Below, one piece after another: positions 29,691-42,040 of a stretch of DNA of 64,000 bases (position 1 is its first letter; each line of letters begins with the position of its first letter). The position numbers and the translations under genes were made by a program. Under the pieces are notes generated by a model. That model saw nothing but the letters and a program-made list of their open reading frames with translations, was not told the origin of the DNA and did not search any database. The DNA lies in the NCBI RefSeq assembly GCF_041734735.1, contig NC_134876.1, forward strand, positions 82,246,174 to 82,310,173, given 5' to 3'. The DNA is from Babylonia areolata (Eukaryota > Mollusca > Gastropoda > Neogastropoda > Buccinidae).

Positions 29691-30891
29691 TGGACAGAAA
29701 ATGTCCATCCCGGTATTTAAAATCCCACTACCTAATCTCTAGAGCAAAACAGCACAGACTGTACACCATAGACTGCGGAAAAGAGAAAAACGTATCAAGG
29801 CTTGCTGTAAAAAAATTAAGAATTTTTTTTTTTTTTTTAAAGAAAGAAAAATGAATGGACTGGGAAGGCAGAAGAAATCAGACAATAGTGAAGGAAGAAA
29901 AAGGCAGAAACGAAGAGAGCAACCCTGGTATCACACAGGGGAGGGGGGGGATAGAGAGACAGGCAGAATAATGAATGAATGAAAAAAAATGAATAAGAGA
30001 AAGAAAAAAAATATTTAAAAAATGAAAGAAATAAGACTGAAAGAAAGAAAGAGAGAACAGAGAAAACAGGAAAGAAAGTGAAATTTCCTTGAAGAAATGG
30101 CTGAAACTGAAACTGATGTATCATCCCCCCCCCCCCCCCAAAAAAAAAAAACAAAAAAACCAACAACAACAAAAAACAAAACAAACAAACAAACAAACAA
30201 AAATCTCAGATGTAAGGAAGCAAACAAAGAATTGTGCATGAAAGGAAAAGTAATAAACAACACACATGCATAAAACAACAACAGAAAGCAGGGGAAAATG
30301 GGAAGGTGGAGGCTTCCACCCTCCTCACACTACCCAATCACACATACACAACAATTAGTGTGAAACACTGGAGCTTGGAGGCACCCACCCCACCCCACCC
30401 CACCCCCACCTCCTCACATAGAAAAAAAAACCCCGTAAGGAATGAGCATGTTGAAACGACAAGACAGGCAGAAAAAACAACAACAGGGACTATTAAACAT
30501 ATCAAAAAGCAAACGAGACAAACGCACAGGTACACACAGATACACTGATAGACAGGGCTTCAGTTTACATTTCATTGTTTAATTGATCTGTTTTACATTT
30601 ATTTGGTTATTTATCATCATTGTTGTCTTTTTTCTTTCTTTATTTTATTTTATTTTTTTTTTTTTTTGTATGCTTACAGTTGACCTCATCAAGTTTTTGT
30701 GCCTTATAAATACATTATTAGTAATAGTGGTGTTTTTTTTGTTTTTGTTTTTTAATGTATTTATCTATTATTTATTTACTTATTTATTTTTATTTTATTT
30801 ATTCATTTATTTAAATTTAATCTTTTTTTGTTTATTTGTTTTGGTTTGGTTATTTTATTTTATGTTATTTAATTTAATTTTTTTTCTCTCT

Positions 30892-31022
30892 CTCTCAAGG
30901 CCTGACTAAACGCGTTGGTTTACGCTGCTGGTCAGGCATCTGTTTGGCAGATGTGGTGTAGCGTATATGGATTCGTCCGAACGCAGTGACGCCTCCTTGA
31001 GCTACTGATACTGATACTGATC
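30892..31022 (+). mobile_element. truncated SINE tail copy
   Basis: It contains CTCAAGGCCTGACTAAACGC through GACGCCTCCTTGAGC and ends in repeated CTGATA. The tRNA head and core are absent; a T-rich stretch precedes it. Confidence 0.75.
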
Positions 31023-31528
31023 TGTTTCTCTATTTTCCTGTTGGTTCTATCATGCTCTCTCCCCATCCAACACTAAAAGCACATGTTTTTGTCAGCCCTA
31101 GTTGGTGCCTCAATATTCTTATATTTAAAAAAAAAAAGGAAATAAAAACACACTACATCTCAGTCTAAACCAGAAAATTAATGTATTCTTCTTCTTCTTC
31201 TTTTTTTTATTTTTTATTTATTTATTTATTTTTTGGTAACATTATTTCCATCATACGTCATGAAATGAAAGGAAAATACATAAGAATTGTCCCTTTCTTT
31301 GATTCTTCCATTGGGATGGTCAGAAGATAGGATAAGAGAAAAACAAAGCATCTTTGACTTCGTTTACAAATGAACGACAGGAGAGAATGTTCTGTAGTGG
31401 TCCATTTCAGTCAAAGGTTGATGCACCACCAGTGCTCAGCAGTACAGGATGTAAAAAGAGTAATCACCTGTTGTGACTTTAACCTCGGCTCACTTCACAA
31501 TCTTCAGTTTCGACAGTTTATCTGTCAC

Positions 31529-31572
<44 letters not shown>

Positions 31573-31825
31573 AGTGTGTGTGTGTGTGTGTGTGTCTGTG
31601 TCTGTGTGTTTGCATGAGTAGATGGCTTGGAGCTGGTGCAAAAGACTATAATGATACAATTTCAAAGCAAAATAAATGGTATCTTGCAGCATATCAATGG
31701 CATTCATATTTGCCATTTTCACGATGTCTCTTGTCCACTATCATGTGTACTTACACAATACTGCTGACCATGCCCATAAACTTCCCAGTAACAGTATAAC
31801 ATTGAAAACCGTTGTAATTTCAAGG

Positions 31826-31915
<90 letters not shown>

Positions 31916-33129
31916 CAGGTAAAAAGGAACAGAAAGAAAAAGACACACTCATTTGCCCAGTTTCCCCCAACCCTCCATTCATTCACATCTCCCACCCCTT
32001 CTAACCGATAATACTCAAATGTATTCATAAATACTTTAACAAAATGTCTTCAATCAGCGATATGTGTGACGGGACATTAAACAAAATTCCTCCTCCACAC
32101 TGAGAAGATGAGAAAGACATAGCCAGACAGAGCAGAGTGCTATCATGAAGCTTCATAGACGGCAAAAGCAAGGCAGTAAAAAAACAAACAAAATATGCTG
32201 ACACATTTGATTGCTGACAATTTTATTCATTGTAAACCTTGATCATATTATTGGCTTTTTTCAGCAAAATACAAAATACTGATACAACAGAAGAAAGTAG
32301 AGAATGAAAATGAATACATTTTGAACCATACATGAAGATAATTTACAAGTTCATCATCCTGTCAAATAACAAATATTACAGGTACAGTAACAAATATTAC
32401 AAGTAACTAATATTACAAGTTTATTCAGGGTCATAACTGAAAAAGAACAAAAAACGCATGTCTAAGTTAATGTCTATATGTAGAGTTATTTTTTAAGACA
32501 TGTATTTTGTTATCGCCTGAAAGGAAAAATTTGTATTTAATTTGTTGACTCTTTGTCGAACTCAGTATGTTTCATGTAATAAGTGAAGTAAAAAAAATCA
32601 AATAAAATGATTTCAGCAAATATGAACCTTTAGTAATGAAGCATTCAAAGAAAACAAAAAGGGAGAAAAGAGAGAGGAAGAGAGGGGTAATCAGTATCTC
32701 TGCATTTATTTATTAATAGGTATACAAAAAATAATTTTTATTAGACCCAGATAATCTTTTTCTTTTGTACACTTGACCCTTCCCCTATTTAGAGCACATG
32801 CACATACTCTCACACACATTTCCCCTTGTCTTTCACAAATTAACAAGAATAATATAAGAAAGAATGGTACTATGTTCAATTATTATGAACTGTACCATCA
32901 CAAATGTCCCTCTACCACCAACGCTCACATGCATGAATGCACACACACACACACATGTATAAACACCCTCCTCCTATTTGTGCATAATTTCTTATTTCTC
33001 CATATATGAATAAACCATCTCCTTGCCCCATATTAAGACAGGCACATGAAAAATAGTTTTGATGACCTGCATAAAAACATTTAAAAATCCAATAGCCTTT
33101 TATGGTCATCAGGGCAGTGAAATCACATC

Positions 33130-33350
33130 CACTGCATTTTTAGTTCAGAGGCTCATCTTGTCCTTCTGCCATTTTAATCTTCCCCAACCAAAGTCAGGTA
33201 CCCATTCACACCTGGGTGGAGTGAGGAAAATTGGAGTAAAGTGCCTTTCCCAAGGACACATCACCATGCTGAAATGGGGCCTAGAACTCTGATCAGTGGT
33301 GAACACCGGATTATTGAGTCCAATGCCTAACCAGTCATGTCAAGGCATCT
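33130..33350. repeat. old SINE-like conserved element
   Basis: The segment CAGGTACCCATTCACACCTG, then GTGGAGTGAGGAAAATTGGA, then GTGCCTTTCCCAAGGACACA matches a motif I recall from tRNA-related SINEs of molluscs and other animals. Orientation and family name are uncertain. Confidence 0.5.
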
Positions 33351-33552
33351 CCTGAATATACCCAAATCTGTATTGTTGTTTTTCATTCCACCAATCATTC
33401 TGAATTTAGTGTCAAAGATAGGGTGGGCTGCTTATAATGTGCTTTGTCCAATGTGTGAACTTTATACATGATTTCCTTTTGAAAATAGGAGGGTCTTATC
33501 CCCTGTGGCACATAACAGACCCAAAATAATGATGTTACACATGTAAGCATGC

Positions 33553-33586
<34 letters not shown>

Positions 33587-33701
33587 TTGAAACATTTTTC
33601 TCCATGCATCGGCCATTGTGTTGTTTTCTTTGATTAATGCGCAATTTTCTGTTTCCTAAAACTGATTATTGCTATCATGATTACTGGTGATGAAGACTTA
33701 C

Positions 33702-33782
33702 AGTACCAAGTCCAAAAAACACTGCCACAATTACTGCTCCATGACTTTGAATACAACATAGTGGAAGACATGTACTGGTTAT
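33702..33782 (-). CDS. candidate internal exon (81 nt), unidentified
   Basis: The minus strand shows a long pyrimidine tract ending TTTTTAG, then 81 nt, then a consensus donor gtaagt. One frame reads ITSTCLPLCCIQ followed by SHGAVIVAVFFGLGT, which would be a membrane-like segment; another open frame starts NQYMSSTMLYSK. The length is a multiple of three. A minus-strand AATAAA occurs near 32221-32226. No family is recognised, and without neighbouring exons this is weak. Confidence 0.22.
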
Positions 33783-33967
33783 CTAAAAATGAAGGAAAGG
33801 AAAGAAAGGAAAAAAGATAAAAAATGTTTAACCATTTGTCATACACTTAATACATGTTCAGAAGTTAAAAGCTGCCATTCCTGCAAAAACTGTGACTCAG
33901 TATTATGCAATGTGGTTCAATACTATTCCATATAATTTCTTGTCTGGTAAGGCATGCTTCACCCTCA

Positions 33968-34003
<36 letters not shown>

Positions 34004-35251
34004 TTCAGGAATTTCTTTATTTTTTTCCTACTTAAGTGTATGTGTGTGGCTGCTCATGCATGTGTGTGCATGTGCACACCACGCCAGTGTGTATTAAAGA
34101 ATTTGCATGCATGTATGCATGTGTGTGGGTGTGTGTGATGTATGCATGCATGTGATACATTTGAGATGTTTCTGAATTACCTGCACTCCACTGAATACAA
34201 ATGTTACCAATTGCTTCTGTATCTCTGGAAAATATTTTCACCTGGCAACAACCTGTGTGTGTAGTTCAATAAAGGTTTATGAGCAAACAACTTCAAGTGG
34301 AGACAGATACAGACGTGATGTCATACATTGGTTCAGCAGGTCAAAGATGTCTTAGAATGAAAGATGAGACAAGTTTATTTATTCAGAACTTAAGAAGAAT
34401 AAGACAGCCAACCCTATCAACATAGCAAGCCAAATAAACAAAGTATTATTCATGACAATATACACTGTACTGAACTGAACATACTTTGGCAACACAAACA
34501 AAAAAGAGAAAAGAAAAACAAAAAGAAATACAAATCTGCACACACATGACACAACATGTATGTGGCAAGCACACACAAACCCATGCACACTTCGAAATGC
34601 ACTATCATCCAGTGCCTACTGAAGGCAAACAGCTGAGCTGGTGAGAAAGATTGCAATATCAGTTGAAAAAAAAAAAAGACAAAAAAAAAAGACATCAACA
34701 AACCAACAAACTTGTTCTGTTCAGTAGGGCAATTTTCAATATAAACATGCATTCAGTCTACCGGTTCAGACAACAAACAGGAAGGCAAGGCATCATCAAC
34801 CAACATCATCTGTTCTTCAGGACACAGGATAAACACCATAACTATTTCTAAAATCTGGACATGATTTCAACAACAGCAACATGTCATGCTCAGTTCCCTA
34901 CTTCCCACCTCTTACCCCTGAGCAGTTTATCTGCAAAGCGAGATATTTTATCGGCAAAAAAGCTTTGCAGCAACACAACAATTCAGTAAACCACAAAGAA
35001 AATGTCAAAAGAAAAACCAACAACCTCCCCCCAACTCCCTATCTATAAAAAATGGAAGGCAAATGATGGCGATTTCTGTGTGACATTAGTGATATCAATT
35101 CTATATTTACTGAATATCAGCAGGAACATGGGTAGGAAGTGGGGCAGGAATTCTGGGAGGCATGGGGATGAGGGTAGGAGAGGGGCTTAGAGTAGTGGGA
35201 AGTGTGGAGGGGAGGTGGGAGAGAGGGTTGGAAACCAGCTGCCTCTATCGT

Positions 35252-35343
35252 CTACCACAGCACTGCAATGGCATCTTCTAGGACAATATTCACTGTGATC
35301 AGGCACTTTTCAGCTGGACCGAGCAAAACTGCAAGAATATGCA
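35252..35343 (-). CDS. candidate terminal coding exon, unidentified gene
   Basis: On the minus strand an excellent pyrimidine tract ends in TTTTCAG at 35344-35346. It is followed by a frame reading HILAVLLGPAEKC, then LITVNIVLEDAIAVLW and TAG (35254-35252). The stretch looks protein-like and compositionally unlike its AT-rich surroundings. A likely poly(A) signal on the same strand (34379-34374, AATAAATAAA context) would give a roughly 900 nt 3' UTR. I do not recognise the protein and found no convincing upstream exons. It could be the last exon of a gene between the lipocalin and PTEN, or chance. Confidence 0.35.
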
Positions 35344-36833
35344 CTGAAAAGAAAAGAAGAAAAAAAAAGACTTGACATTATAGGAAATGTATTCCTACGA
35401 ACCTGTGGACAATCCTGAAGAGCAAAGGATACATGGATTGTTGTAATTTGGAAAAAACCTATCCTGAACATGTTGTTGTTTGAATAATACAATACATGAC
35501 AACGCTCAATAACCAACACTGCAGGAAAAATCTAGCATGGTCATTGATATTTTACTGTGCAGCACAAACACCAATGTAACGTCTTAAGTTAATAAGTTGA
35601 AAATCTCTTTGATACTATATCTAAAAATGTGGATGGCAATCAGAAAAAAAGCACTTCCCATCTATTCCTCTCCATTTATTTTCATCACTTGCTGTAATTG
35701 TTCATTCTGTTTTATTTCTTTTATTCTGAATGTACATGTATTTACTGCTGAGGGCACAAAACTGGATGAGCAAAGCAATGAGCAAGAGCAGAGACACAGA
35801 CAGACAGACAGACAGATACAAACACCCACATTTTTTTCTTTAAGTTTTAAGACCAGGCATACATCTCCATGGGTTATTAGAATCCTTGAAGAAAGAATTT
35901 TGTATTTTTGTTCATTGCTTCTCCAGTCATTTAAATGTGACTAAGAACATGTTTCATTCCAATGCCTGATAACATAGTTTATTCAAAAACCTATCAACAT
36001 ATTTTATTCAAAAGCGTATTTTTCAGAAGACTGACTTCATAGGCTATATAGGCAGATTATTACAGTAGACACATTTCAGGAATTCACTGTTTACGATATC
36101 AGTTGGATTGAAGAGCGACCCCCCACCCTCCCTCAGCCCCCCTCCCCCCCCATAAATTCTGACCAAAGATGGTACAACTTCTAAGTCGCATAGTCTATAT
36201 TTGTCTCAGATTCCAATTTTGTGGCAACAAGCGCACAGTGAACGTACATCGTCTTTGAGACATGATTACACAGTACACTTCCCCAAGTTAACAAAACTAT
36301 GAAGATAACTGAATTTTCTCCTAACCTTAGGCACTGCACTATCATAGATTTTTCGCTCGATGATCTTGTCTTCTTCCCTAACTGGCACCCAGCTTCATCT
36401 CTTGATGTAGCAAATTATACTTGATTACAGAAAGTGCCAAGCACATAACTGATGCATATCGAGCAACTGATACAAGCATATTAGTGAACATGTGGAATAT
36501 AAGTGAAGAAACTGACACTTATCTTAATTCTTTTTTAAAAGAGTGAGTGAGAGAGAGAAGAACAAATGCCTCAATGGAAGATGGCTAAACTGTAATTCCC
36601 CAAGAAGACAACAGAAAAACAAAACAAACAAAAAACCCCTAGCATTATCAAAACCTGAGCTGCTTTGAAATAGCCGGACATGAGTCAGTCTTGCAGCAAA
36701 ATGTCTTTAGCTTGTCTTTCATGCTGATTCAAAGTGTTTGACTTTGTTGCTCACTGCAAGACCAACTAATGTAACACTCAAACCAGCCTGAAAAACACTG
36801 CCAAGAAACTGGCAGTGTAAGGCGTAGTTCACC

Positions 36834-38894
36834 AATAGGAGGAGTTTGTATTATACTCCATGTTTGGTGATACATATACTTACCATGTCAAACTGATGCA
36901 AACTAGGCCTATCGGTTTGCTCTGCTTGGCCAAATTTCGCGCGGCTAACAGTGCCCAGTCCGCTCTTAGCCAATCAAACGCCTCTAAAAGCTATAAGCGC
37001 TGAATCATTCCGTGGCCATAGAAAAAAATTGCCCCATGAGAACCACGGCGGAGACGCAGCAACGGACGAGTTTGACATGGCAAGTATATGTATCACCAAA
37101 CATGGGGTATAATACAAACTCCTCCTTTTGGTATCATATACTGTACCATGTCAAACTGATGCAGAATTTAAAGCAAATGGAGGAGGACAACGCCTACTGG
37201 TTCGTATGGGGAGCCCTTGTAACCGAGACGGCAGTGTTAGCCGCGACAAAGGAAATCCCCTTGGAACCGTCAGCCCTGGTCATATGGAAATCCCTGAGGT
37301 AGAAGTTGATGAAGGGATTCTCAGAGCGCCAGAAGGCTGCCTCCAAGACATGCTGCAGTGGCACTGAGTGCTGGAAAGCAGCCAAAGTAGCTATGGCCCG
37401 CACTCCGTGTGCTCTGGGATTAAGACAGCTGATATCCCTGTGAGCATGAGAGTAGGCTCTATGAATGACTTGGGAAACCCAGCGGGAAATGGTGCCTGCA
37501 GCGATGTCTTTCTTGTAATTCTCATTGAGGGAGATGAGAAGACACCTCTGAGAAGAACACCTAGGGCGAGACCTATCCCAATAGTATTTGAGACACCGAA
37601 CAGGGCAGAGATGCCTATCCTCATCATCTTGGGCAAGAATATCAGACAAAGGTCTGACCCTCAGAGAGGGGGAAGGGACCTCAGGGTCTTGGTTCTTAGC
37701 CAGAAACTCTGGAAGGAAACGAAGAGTGATGGAACCATCTCTGTGGAAGGCCAGATCTTGTGGCATTCCACTAAGACCATGAATCTCGCTTCTACGACGG
37801 CCTGTGGCCAGCAACAGGAGGAAAGTGGTCTTGAGGGTGAGCAAGTCAAAAGGAGTAGTCCCCAATGGCTCGAAGGGTTGTTTTCGAATGAAATCCAGCA
37901 CCAGGAACAAGTCCCACAGGGGCACTCTTGTGGGGTTTCTAGCTTCCTTCAGAGAGGTGCCCCTAGCCACCTCTCTGAGCAGGAAATCCACTTCAAAGGT
38001 GGGACCACCTAGCTGTTTGATTGTGGTACAGATGGCAGACCTGTACCCTCGCACAGAACTAGCAGACAGGTTGAGAACCGAGGAGCAGTGAGCCAGAAAG
38101 TTGGCCAGCTGCATGCTCGTAGGGTTAGTAGGGGGAACATCCTGAGCTGTACACCACTGCAACCATTTCTTCCAGCGAAAGTCATACAAAGTCTCTGTTC
38201 CCTCCCTCCTTGCTTTGGTGACTATGGAGAGGAGGTCAGAGGATGGGTCAGGAATGAGAGGTGCCATGGACTCCATCATGCCCAGAAGGGAAGAAAGTGT
38301 CCGCGCTGTTGTTTGGGAGGAACGGCGCAAGTGGCTGAGGAGGCCTGCCAGACGTTCCCAGCGATCTGGCATCGGAGAGACTATCATGGACCGCGTGTCG
38401 AATCTCATCCCTAAGAAGTCGAAGGACTGACTTGGGGACAGATCGCATTTCTCCTGGTTCATGAGGAAGCCCAGTTGGGAGCAAAGGTCTAGAAGTCTGG
38501 CCGTATGACTCTGGCACAGGGCCTGCGACTGGGCCAGGATAAGCCAGTCGTCCAGGTACACACAGAGAGGAATGGATTCCAACCGGACGATGGACACCAA
38601 TTCCCGAACCACCTTGGTAAACAGGAAAGGGGCAAGGGACAGACCAAATGGATACGCTTAATAGCCAAAAAAAAGTGTAAGACGAGACAGAGTGTAAACC
38701 TGACAAGATGGCGTGGAGAGCCTTGGCCAAAGGAATGGTTCAGCGCTTATAGCTTTTAGAGGCGTTTGATTGGCTAAGAGCGGACCGGGCAAGACGGCTC
38801 ATCTTTTCACTGTTAGCCGCGCGAAATTTGGCCAAGCAGAGCAAACCGATAGGCCTAGTTTGCATCAGTTTGACATGGTACAGTATATAACACC
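36834..38894 (-). mobile_element. DIRS-type tyrosine-recombinase retrotransposon, degenerate
   Basis: A fossil of about 2.06 kb. Its two ends are inverted repeats of roughly 150 bp (about 36870-37015 and 38739-38890) that match closely. An internal segment at about 37075-37165 is the reverse complement of the joined right and left ends, which is the internal complementary region expected of DIRS elements. Recognisable parts on the minus strand are a reverse-transcriptase piece with a YLDD core and, towards the left end, a tyrosine-recombinase domain. It is much shorter than complete DIRS elements and is broken, with at least two or three breaks, so it should be non-autonomous. The close match of its ends suggests a fairly recent insertion. 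No target duplication is obvious, as usual for this class. Confidence 0.85.
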
Positions 38895-39249
38895 AAATTC
38901 TCGATTTAATCAATCATTCTATAAAAAAAAATCCTCACTACTGGAATTTCAGGGACAGGAGAAGAATGTATATTTCTATGCGCATTATCATAATCCAGAT
39001 GAATGCATTGTTCCAAATGTTTCTATGATGTATAAACTGAGGATAGACCTTCAATAATATAACACAAACATGTACGTGATTGTTTTCATCATAACTGATC
39101 TGGTTTTATTTCTAAAAGATTTTCATTTGCAAACAATCAACAAATGGCAAGCTCTCAAAACACTACAGAAAATGAAATGACAGAGAATTTTGACACATCC
39201 ATTTGATGTCTTCCAAGTATAGCATTTAAACAAAATTTGTCACTTAAAC

Positions 39250-39375
39250 AAAGGCCCTTGTAAGGAAAAAAAAAAAATCAAGGCTCTTGTATGAGAAAAA
39301 GGCCCTTGTATGGGATAAAGACCCTGTAAGAGAAAAAGGCCCTTGTATGAGATAAAGGCCCTTGTACAAAGGCAG
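39250..39375. repeat. minisatellite with AAGGCCCTTGTATGAGA units
   Basis: Five or six imperfect copies of a roughly 22 bp unit carrying GGCCCTTGTA. They lie just right of the DIRS element. Confidence 0.75.
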
Positions 39376-41706
39376 AATGTGTGTGCAGACAAAATACTAC
39401 ACAGTTCCTTACATTCTAAGGTCTACCACACAGAAAACGTGAATTCATTTATTCATCTATTTCAATATAATAATCAAGTTCTAGCATGATTTATGTAAAC
39501 ACAAATTTTACTGCAGCCAAACCTCCCTGAACCCCCCCCCCCCCAAAAAAAAACAAATGAACACAAAAAAACAGTACCCTAGCTTCATCCTGTACATACT
39601 CTGTCAATGCACAATGAGACTATACACTCACCACAACAATGATACATGTTAAGGCACGGACTTAGTAAATACATGGACATTGTGAGGATAAACCTTTCTG
39701 ATCTCTCATACACTAACAGTGTAACAAATACTAAAAGCCATTGTCATTTATGTTTTATTTTGTTTATCAGTAATGGCAAATACCGCAGTTAATTACACAT
39801 ACTGTGATGATAATGAAAAAAAAAAGGAGAGCAGTAAAAATTTTTTTTATTTTTTTTTTTTTAAAGAATGTTATTGACCAATGTTGTTCACAAGTAAGCA
39901 TCCTGTATTTCTATGCTGAAATTCTGTCTGCAGACTTCACAAGAGGATTTTCCTATTGCATAGAGAACCTGTGCATATCACTGTAGGGCATATAACTCAT
40001 TGACAAGTAAGCCACCGTGTTCTCAAATCTTTCGTCTTAACGAATATCAAAATCATCAAAAGATGAGTGACTTTGAAAGTCAAAGAGTGGAACATAAATC
40101 TTCAGCCTACATTTTTCCGAACAGTCCTTTTCTTTCCCCGCATTTCAACTAAGAATCCACTGCATTCAGAAATATCTGCACCAAACTGTGAAGTTTTCAA
40201 ATTTCATACAAACAATGAGTTCTGAGTTTCCATCTCTTTTCATGATAAATCTGAAAACATGATATGAAAATACTCATTCCTTATCGGTAACCTGCTAAAT
40301 GTTAGCGTTACAATTCTGAAATTTCATGACTGCGAACGAAGTCCGGACACAGTATTTTCTTAGGCAGTGAATACCATTTATTTGCACAAAAGAATGTATC
40401 TTTCATAACTGGAATGTGCAGTTATGCTGCATTGTTGTAATGGGCACTGAAGACCGACTTAAACAAAATTCACCAGCTTACAAATATCTGAAATAGGGCT
40501 TTTTGTACATAGACCTACTAGTAGCCCATCAAAATATACACAACTGAACTGAAATTGGCATCATTAAGCTACTCCTTACTTTTCCATTACTGATCAAACA
40601 TATATACGTAGAAGCATCAATTTAGAAAGAAGAAAAACAGAAAGATGCAGAAGTAATTCTGACAGCAATAAACATATGCTAAGCACAGATTCACTTACAC
40701 AAGACAGTGATAAGGTACAAGTTACAATCAATATGCAAGACAGTTTGTTGAAACTATAGTTACAACACAAAAGAAGAGACGAGAAAATAAAAGAAAGAGA
40801 AGACATAATAATAAAATAAATCAAACAAATCAACAGCACTGCAATCGCCCAACATTCAAAAGCACCAAAAGTGATCACGTAACTGGTAAATTTTGGTCTC
40901 TTAATCTTCAGACTAGAGATAGTATATCATGTAATCCTTGCACTATCTTAAAATGAAGATTTATATATATATATATTGCATTCCATTTCCAGCATGTGGG
41001 TTAAAAAAAAAAAAGCAAAAAAAAAAAAAGCAAAAGCCAGCTCTTCTGCTATCAAAGACAATTCAATATGTTGACAATATATCGAAGTATTTTTTACTAT
41101 GTTCTTCTATATGAGTATATCTGTCTACATCAATATATGCACAGAAATATATATCTCTCTGTATATACAAATATATAAACACTATGGATAACATTTATGT
41201 GAACAATAATTCAATATCATTAATTTCATCTCTACTTTCAGGTTCAGTGAAATTAAGAGCGTTGTTTGCAATGCATCCTTTGTAACAGCCTGGCTAAAAA
41301 TATATTCATATAAGAGATGTTGCAATAGTTGTTTTTGTTGTTTTGATTTTTTTAATAATTATTTATAGTCTGTACTTCCTGACCACAACTCGCCAAAAAA
41401 AAAAAAAAACTGAACAGAACACACTCTCTCCCAATAAGTCACGAGGTCTACATTCATTCCTCTTCAGCTCTAAACAGGACTGAACACAACTCAATAAGTG
41501 ATCAGCACTGTGTGTGCCTAGCACAGGTTTGTCAGATAATGCTGTCAAGGGCACTGGGTGATTAGAATGGGGGCAGCTTATAGATTTAAACATTAACATT
41601 TCTCACTTCAGATTTCATTTCTTACTTCAGATTTTTATGCTCGTGGATCAACTTTGCAGGATTTCAGAACACACAAAATACTTCTAGCCTACTCCTTCTA
41701 GCTGAA

Positions 41707-41775
41707 GTGGCCCATATCTTTGAGCTGGCGCATGTTGAGGACAACACTGGACACTGTGCTAATGAAGCTCTGTGT
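41707..41775 (-). CDS. candidate terminal exon, weak
   Basis: After a possible acceptor (TACACAG) the minus strand reads SFISTVSSVVLNMRQLKDMG then HFS and stop. The peptide is plausible as a real C-terminus, but the pyrimidine tract is poor and no partner exon was found. Confidence 0.18.
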
Positions 41776-42009
41776 ACATGTGTTAAATCTCACATTGCTA
41801 TTGTACTTACAATTCTTTTCTCTTTTTTTTTTTTTGCCTTTAGAGCTAGATGTAAAAAAAAAAAAAAAAAAAAGTGTTTATTCCTTCACCCTTTTCAAAC
41901 AAAATGTTTATTTTGTTTTGTTTTTTCACCAAATTCTTACTAAATGCAGCAGCATTAGGTATTGTGTGTGATCAAAATGACATATAAATAGAGAGAGAGA
42001 GAGAGAGAG

Positions 42010-42040
<31 letters not shown>

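Noticed and set aside
37368-38414. Plus-strand open frames across the DIRS element
   Set aside because: They are antisense shadows of the element's minus-strand parts and have no domain of their own.
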